Positions 57,769 to 64,000 of a DNA stretch of 64,000 nt are shown in pieces; within the stretch, counting starts at the first letter, position 1; every line of letters begins with the position of its first letter. The notes under the pieces were generated by a model. The model was not told the origin of the DNA and made no database searches. It saw only the letters and a list, made by a program, of their open reading frames with translations. The DNA is from Abelmoschus esculentus (lineage: Eukaryota; Streptophyta; Magnoliopsida; Malvales; Malvaceae), in contig JAUCBN010000035.1 in assembly GCA_035048815.1 (NCBI GenBank), forward strand, positions 12,784,501 through 12,848,500, in the 5' to 3' direction. Made by a program: the position numbers and the translations under genes.

Positions 57769-58653
57769 ATGTCGCAACACTCAAATGAAAACAATCGGGA
57801 AGAACAACCAGCCCAGAACCTCCAAACAGAAGCTCTAATAAGGGAAATGCAAAAGCTCTTATGTGATGAGTTAGAACCAATTCATAAGTGGATGGATCTT
57901 ATTGAGGAGTCCAGTGGAGGGCGTCCAAGGGGTAAGGATTGACAGAATCATAGAAGGCATCCCATGCAACATGAGATTGAAGAAGAAGATGTCATTTTTG
58001 TCTGGAGAAATGGAAGGAACCATGGCCAATTGGATGACAATTTTGGGAGCGTCCGAGTTAACATTCCTCTCTTTTAAGGAAAACCAAATCCGGAGGCATA
58101 TTTGGACTGGGAGAGCAAAGTGGAGCACATCTTCGAATGCCATAACTATTCCGAGCAAAAGAAGGAGCACATGGCTGCCTTAGAATTTATTGACTACGCA
58201 CTTGTATGGTGGGATCAACTAAGATCAACAAGGAGACGCAATTGTGAATGACCTATCAACACTTGGAGAGAAATGAAACGTATTCTGAGGAAATATTTTG
58301 TGCCTACTCATTATCACCGTGATCTATATAATATGTTGCAGAATCTTAAAAAAGGAAGTAGAACCGTGGAAGACTACTACAAAGAAATGGAAATAGCCAA
58401 GATCCGAGCAAGTGGGGATGAAGACCGCGAAGCCACCATGACAAGGTTCTTGTCCAGATTAACCAAAGATATTGCTGATGTAGTGGAATTACAACACTAC
58501 ATTGAAATTGAGGACATGGTGCATATGGCTTTCAAAATCGAGAGGCAACAACGCAAGAGATCATCTTCTAGAGGTGTCACAAATGCAGCCCCTAAAATGG
58601 AGTCCAAACACACCTCTGAGAAATACTCCTTTCCAAGGCAAAGAACAGGCTAA
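57769..58653 (+). pseudogene. gag of element C (several stops)
   Basis: Begins MSQHSNENN at 57769; the ATG 21 bases upstream is less likely because element B starts at the matching codon. One frame carries the N-terminus and the capsid domain ('YFVPTHYHRDLYNMLQNLKK', 'DYYKEMEIAKIRA', 'EIEDMVHMAFKIERQQRKR'). It has stops at about 57940, 58076 and 58249; element B has sense codons at all three. The end of the frame shifts near 58600 before the zinc knuckle. Confidence 0.85.
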
Positions 58654-59284
58654 AACGTCCAAAACCAAGCCTATGGTGGAGAATATTCGAGGAAAGCAAC
58701 ACGAAGTGTCCACACAATCCCGAGAGATCAAATGTTTCAAGTGCTTAGGGCATGGCCATATTGCTAGCCAATGTCCAAATAGAAACACTATGTTGTTGCT
58801 GGAAAATGGAGAGATTGCATCGGATAATGAGGAAGAAATTTTGGAAGAATCCGAGCAATAGGAAGAAGAAGAATTCACCCCTGCCGTTGAAGGACAACTT
58901 ATGGTTGTTGTTAAAAGGCTTTTAAACACCCAAATGTCAGAAGAAGAAGAGCAACGAGAGAACATATTTTACACTAGGTGTTATGTTAACAACAAAATAT
59001 GTTTTATGACAATCGATGGTAGAAGTTACACCAACGTGGCTAGCACTCTTATGGTGGATAAACTCGGCCTCAAAACTTTAAAGCATCAAGACCCATATAA
59101 ACTCCAATGGATCAATGATTCGGGGGAATTAAAGGTCACCAATCAGGTTCTTGTCCCTTTCTCTATTGGTTCATATAAGGATGAGATTTTGTGCAACGTA
59201 GTTCCTATGCACGCAAGTTACATTTTACTTGAGAGGCCATGGCAATATAATCGAAGAACGACGCATGATTGTTACACCAATTAG
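58640..59284 (+). pseudogene. Zinc knuckle and protease of element C
   Basis: The CCHC knuckle is intact ('CFKCLGHGHIASQC'). After a stop at about 58859 the protease reads 'CFMTIDGRSYTNVASTLMV', where the CRM-like element has DGGS, so the loop Gly is Arg. 'YILLERPWQYNRR' replaces the LLGRPW motif. The frame ends at a TAG (59282-59284), earlier than in element B. A functional protease is unlikely. Confidence 0.82.
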
Positions 59285-59463
59285 TTCCTTCACACATCCC
59301 GTGATCACTTCTGAATTTTCTAACCCAAAAGAAGCCAAAAAAATTCTCATCTTCTTTTCAGAAATTCAAGGTGGAGATAGAAGGTCATGCACGTCAAAAC
59401 TATGTCTTTCCAATTGCTAAGGGAGATTGCAGCACCAAAGGGTTCGATTTGTGGATAAATCTC
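59285..59463 (+). pseudogene. Tail domain of element C
   Basis: Sequence similar to the tail of element B ('PVITSEFSNPKEAKK', then 'GHARQNYVFPIAKGD' and 'STKGFDLWIN' in a shifted frame), running to the polypurine tract. Confidence 0.6.
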
Positions 59464-59480
59464 CCAAAAGAAGAAGGGGA
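59464..59480 (+). promoter_or_regulatory. Polypurine tract of element C
   Basis: 'CCAAAAGAAGAAGGGGA' just before the LTR start, which here reads TAATATG where TGATATG is expected. Confidence 0.75.
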
Positions 59481-60873
59481 TAATATGTGCACGCCCAAAA
59501 TGTACTAAACACTCCTAGGCAGCGCAAAAAAGTGGAAGATAGCTTCGTTCTAGCTCACGAATTCAAAATGAGCTCAAAACGACAAATGGTAAATTTCCCT
59601 TCATTTGGGATTCGGACCAGCTCCTATACACTTATGGATTAAGGAGAGTATTATGGCCCTAAGGATCAATTCACTCAGCTAAGGGGTTAGCCATTCAGCT
59701 CAAATCATTACTCAAAGATGAACTTTCAGCTAGCTAAATCATCTAGCTAGCTCTGCTCAACCCAGATCAGCCTTAGTTCATCCAGCTTATCTTAGCTCAC
59801 CCATGTAACCTTCAGCTCAACTATGGAAGGACATGTTCCTCCCCAAGAGACACAACCAACCAACCATGGAGGAAAACATGTTTGGGCGCCAAAACAAAGA
59901 GATAACACTCTTCATTGGGCAGATTCATGATGATCCATTTGTTTGCCAATTTCAAGTACGATACAAGTAGAATTGGTTTTCAGTGTCTTCATGAAAGTTG
60001 TTCCTCTATCTCTTATCTTTCCAACGCATGTTGAATTGAAGCAATCTGATATCGAGAACTTGATATATGTCCAATTTACTAAAGACTGTGCAGGCTGGAA
60101 TTTTGAACCGAAAAGTTACAACAATTCTTGGAAGGAGACACCATTCAACCCGAACGGTTAAGAAGGGAGACACCACCAATTGAATAAACACCAAGGACAC
60201 TGTTCACCCACCTTTTCAATGGGGAATGTCCCTTAGCCACACCTTTTCATTTCCTATAAATATGTAGCCATTTTAGCATTTGAGCACACAACTTTGAATC
60301 AGATTATTTATTTTGTGAGTTAATCTCTCTTTCTTGTTCTTTTAAGAACTTTATCGACTTATCAAATCATCTCTTTGGTTTGTGGCGTCACCCTCCATCC
60401 TTTATACTTTAGATTTCTGGAATTACATTTACAAGAGGTCTAAGTGTATCTATCACCCTCAGAGTTGCAACTAGATTGGGTTTATGTTCCTATAACATAA
60501 GTTTAACCTTTTCCCCTTTGAATACTATCATTCCATCATCACATAATCACCATCCACATTCCATTTTCGTCCACCATTCTTCACCATCCCTTAACATATC
60601 CTTCCATATCATTTACTTCACTTAAACCTCCATTTTCTTCCTTAATCAACCATCAACATCCCCCACGCATTCCCTTCACCAAGACAACTTCCTTTTCATC
60701 TAAACAATATCCCACATCATAAACTCTTCTTAAATCATCCTTATCTTATTTCCAGCATCCTTTTACATTCTTTTGTTCATGAAAGAAGCATGATACAAGG
60801 CTTTTTTGCATTTTGAGGTCCGGGCAATCAAAGCTTCTCTCTACAAGCATCTTTGGAGAGTTGGAGCATATTA
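59481..60873 (+). repeat. 3' LTR of element C (1393 bp)
   Basis: Starts TAATATGTGCACG and ends GAGTTGGAGCATATTA; both terminal dinucleotides of the family (TG, CA) are changed by single transitions. AGCT-rich section 59540-59810, TATA box 60253-60264. Confidence 0.82.
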
Positions 60874-62126
60874 ATGGCCAAGGGACATTTCCCTTTGAAA
60901 AGGTGGCCGAATAGTGGCCTTGGTGTCTGTTCAATTGGTGGTGTCTCCATCCTTAACCGTTCGGTTGAATGGTGCCTCCTTCCAAGAGTTGTTGGAACTT
61001 TTCGGTTTAAAATTTTAGCCTCCAGTCTTCAGTAATTTTGTCATATCTCGAGCTTCCGATATCAGATTGATGCGATTCAACATGCATTGGAAAGATAAGA
61101 GATATGGGAACAACTTTCATGCAGATAATGAAACCTAGTTCTTCTTGTATCCTTCTCGAAAATGGAAAACAAGTGGACCATCATGAATCTGTCCAATAAA
61201 AAGTGCTATCTCTTTGCTTTTGCTCCCACTTGCTTTCTCTCCATTATCTTGGTGCCCAATGTGGATAATGGACGGCCAAGATACTTGGTGAAGGGTTGGT
61301 GACCTTCGGGTGTTAAGCTGGGAGTTGTAGCTAGAGTTGAGATAAGCTAATCGAGCTGAGAATGAGCTGGATTGAGCTAAGCTATCTAACTGAAACACTT
61401 TTAGCTAAAGTTTGAATGTGAAATAAGCTAATTCGAGATGCCTTTAGCAAAGTGAGTTGGTCCATTAGCTTCCTTGCACTCTCTTGTAGTGTGAGAAGTG
61501 TTCTTGAGCTGATCTGAATCTCTTAATGCCTCGTTTTGAAATTTGCTTCATTTGAGCTCATATGGGATTTGTGAGCTGACATGGAGCAAGTCTTGAGTCC
61601 TTTAAGTACTGTAGGAGTGTTCTATGCATTCCCAAGCTATTCTGAAGTTGAATCCTTGTGTTTGTAGCATTGCCTTCCATTTAACTTCTTCTGAGCTAAC
61701 TTTAGCTGGTTGAGCTAGGCCTTTAAGTTCGTGAGCTCCTCTACATAGTTCCTTTAAGTTTACGACCTGAAATAATCATTCCTTAAGCTCCTATGCAATT
61801 CTAAGCGTTTGAGCCGTTCTTGTGTTGTTGCAAGCTGTCATAAGTCTTACCAAGCCACATTGAGCTACCCTTGATGTCTTTAAGCTTCCTCGGACTATTA
61901 TCTTTACTTAAAATAGTTGAAACAATAAGCAAACAATGTATAAGCTAAAACAAATTGAAATAAGCCAAAATGAGATAGAAAAAATATAGTTTAGTTAATA
62001 TTAAGAAGAATATGACTTAGATAAATATAAAGATGTGGTTATGCAATCATGAAACATTACTGAAATAGCAAAAGTATGCTTGTCAATGCATAAATTAGAT
62101 AATAGGTGTTGATTAGGATCGTATCA
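60874..62126 (-). mobile_element. Inverted LTR fragment, missing its last third
   Basis: Starts at plus-strand 'ATGGCCAAGGGACATTTCCC', the inverse of the middle of element C's LTR, and ends GGATCGTATCA, an intact LTR start on the minus strand (TGATACGATCC). AGCT-rich section 61310-61880. It stands tail to tail with the 3' LTR of element C, so an inversion or a second insertion ended here. Confidence 0.75.
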
Positions 62127-64000
62127 GAAAGGGATCATTAATTATGACATGCAATCGAAGAGAGGGTCATTCATCGCGACAAATGCTCAAAGAGAGGTGT
62201 CGTTCATCACGGTATACGCTCAGAGAGAGAGACCGTTCACAATCACATGCACTCTAAGAGAGGGGTCATTCATCGCGACAAACACTCAATGACAGGGGTC
62301 GTCCATCACAGCATACGCTCAAAGAGAGGGACCGTTTACCATGACATGCACTCGAAGAGAGGGGTCATTCATCGCAACATACGCTCAAAGAGAGGGGTAG
62401 TCCATCACGGTATACACTCTAAGAAAGGAACCATTATTATGACATGCACTAGAATAGAAGGGTTATTCATCGTGACATACACTCAAAGAGAGGTATCTTC
62501 CATCCCGACATACTCTCTAAGAAAGGGACCATTAATTATGACATGCACTCGAACAAATAGGTCATTCATCGCGACATACGCTGAAGGAGAGGTGCTGTCC
62601 ATCAGGACATACACTCAATGAGAGGGACCATTCACCATGACATTCACTGAAAGAGAAGAGTCATTCATCGCGACATACGCTCAAAGAGAAGGGTCTCGTT
62701 CATCACGGTATACGCTCTTAGAAAAGTACCGTTCATAATGACATGCACTCGACGAGAGGGGTCATTCATCGTGACATACGCTCAAAGAGGGATCGTCCAT
62801 CATGATATACGCTCTAAGAAAGGGACTGTTCATTATGACATGCACTCGAATAGAGGGGTATTTCATCGCGACATATGCTCAAAGAGAAGGGTCGTCCATC
62901 ACAGTATACGCTCTAAGAAAGGGACCGTTCATTATGAAAAGCACTCGAAGAGAGGGGTCATTCATCGCGGCATATGCTCAAAGAGTGGAGTCATCCATCA
63001 CGGTATACGCTCAAAGAGAGGGACCATTCACCATGACATGCACACGAAGATAGGGGTCACTCATCGCGACATACGCTCAAAGAGAGGGGTCGTCCATCAT
63101 GGCATACGCTCAAAGAGAGGGACCGTTTAATATGACATACGCTCGATGAAAGGGGTGATTCACCGCGACATACGCTCAAAGAGAGGAGTCGTCCATCATG
63201 GTATACGTGCTTAGAAAGTGACCATTCATTATAACAAGCACCAAGAGAGGGACCATTCAGCAGGGGATGCACTCGAATAGAGGGGTCTTTCATCGCTACA
63301 TACAATCAAAGAGAGGGGTCATCGATCACGGTATACGTTCAAAGAGATGGATCGTTTATTATGACGTACGCTTGAAGAGTGAGCTTATTCATCGCGACAT
63401 ACGCTCAAAGAGAAGGGTCGTCCATCACGGTATACACTCTAAGAAAGGGATCGATCATTCATCGCGACATATGCTCAAAGAGAGGGACCGTTCACCATGA
63501 CATGCTTTCGAAGAGAAGGGTTATTCACCGTAACATATGCTCAAGGAGAGGTGTCATCGATCACGGTATACGCTCAAAGAGAGTGACCGTTCAATATGAC
63601 ATGCAGTCGAATAGAGGGGTCTTTTATCGCTATATAAACTCAAAGAGTGGCGGTGTCCATCACGGTATATGCTCAAAGAGGGACCGTTCATTAAGACATG
63701 CACTCGGAGAGGGGTCATTCATCGCGACATACGCTCAAAGAGATGGACCGTTCATTATGACACGCACTCGAAGATAGGGGTCATTCTTCGCGAGAAATGC
63801 TCAAAGACAAGAGTCGTCCTCCACGACATACGCTGAAAGAGAGGGACCGTATACCATGACATGCACTCGAAGAGAGGGGTCATTCATCGCGTCATACGCT
63901 CAAGGAGAGGGTTTGTCCATCATGGTATACGCTCTAAGAAAGGGACCATTATTATGACATGCACTAGAACAGAGGGGTTATTCTTCGCGACATACGCTCA
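62127..64000 (+). repeat. Satellite block 9 (1.9 kb, opposite orientation, runs off the window)
   Basis: Monomers read in order on the + strand ('GACATGCACTCGAAGAG', 'GACATACGCTCAAAGAG', 'GGTATACGCTCAAAGAG'), which is the inverse of blocks 2-8. The trimer order and 99-bp period are unchanged. Confidence 0.96.

Larger units (their letters stand above)
56423..60873 (+). mobile_element. Element C: gag-protease-only LTR retrotransposon
   Basis: 5' LTR remainder (56423-57101), primer site, leader, gag, zinc knuckle, protease, tail, polypurine tract and 3' LTR (59481-60873). No reverse transcriptase, RNase H or integrase. It shares gag, tail and LTR sequence with element B. The 5' LTR lost about its first 720 bases to the fragments at its left. 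Confidence 0.85.

Noticed and set aside
1..64000. tRNA, rRNA or other structural RNA genes
   Set aside because: No cloverleaf with A and B boxes and no rRNA-like sequence was noticed. The only tRNA-related signals are the primer-binding sites. A covariance search (tRNAscan-SE, Infernal) would be needed to exclude small cases.

Overview
The window is plant nuclear heterochromatin. It holds no host gene that I can support. It has two ingredients: a tandem repeat with a 33-bp monomer, and nested, broken transposable elements. An angiosperm source is indicated by Athila- and Tat/Ogre-like Ty3 elements, chromovirus-type pol with an initiator-Met primer site, an L1 LINE ending in an RNase H domain, and a hAT-type MITE. 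The species cannot be named from the sequence.

The tandem repeat fills nine blocks, about 24 kb or 38% of the window: 4077-4500, 15359-22678, 24160-26185, 29750-30464, 32970-38106, 39063-39354, 47599-48054, 49674-55689 and 62127-64000. The monomers run in ordered triplets of 99 bp. Larger higher-order units of about 593, 1189 and 1870 bp are visible. Blocks 2-8 lie in one orientation; the first and last lie in the other. Because 33 and 99 are multiples of 3, the arrays throw up long meaningless open frames.

Layout. 1-15358: tail of a Tat/Ogre-like element with a roughly 5-kb 3' LTR that carries the first repeat block. Inside that LTR sits a complete but degenerate chromovirus (CRM-like) element at 5830-14354, with a 5-bp target duplication and LTRs about 2% different. 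22679-24159: solo LTR. 26186-29640: LINE split by another solo LTR. 30465-32969: gag-protease-only element B. 38107-39062: hAT-type MITE with an 8-bp target duplication. 39451-47598: Athila-like element with gag-protease and an env-like frame but no reverse transcriptase or integrase; its env-like frame is broken by a deleted LTR element at 42884-44179. 48055-49673: near-complete solo LTR. 55690-57101: mosaic of three LTR pieces. 57102-60873: element C, a relative of B. 60874-62126: inverted LTR fragment.

No element here encodes a complete working set of proteins. B, C and the Athila-like copy lack polymerase and integrase and could only have moved with help in trans. The CRM-like element is the only one with a full set of pol domains, and it is broken by five in-frame stops and about three frameshifts. 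A CRM-like element beside a long homogeneous satellite makes a pericentromeric or centromeric origin a reasonable guess, not a demonstrated fact. The most interesting system is the satellite: its multi-level periodicity, the divergent copy inside an LTR, and the recurring insertion phase of elements that have landed in it.
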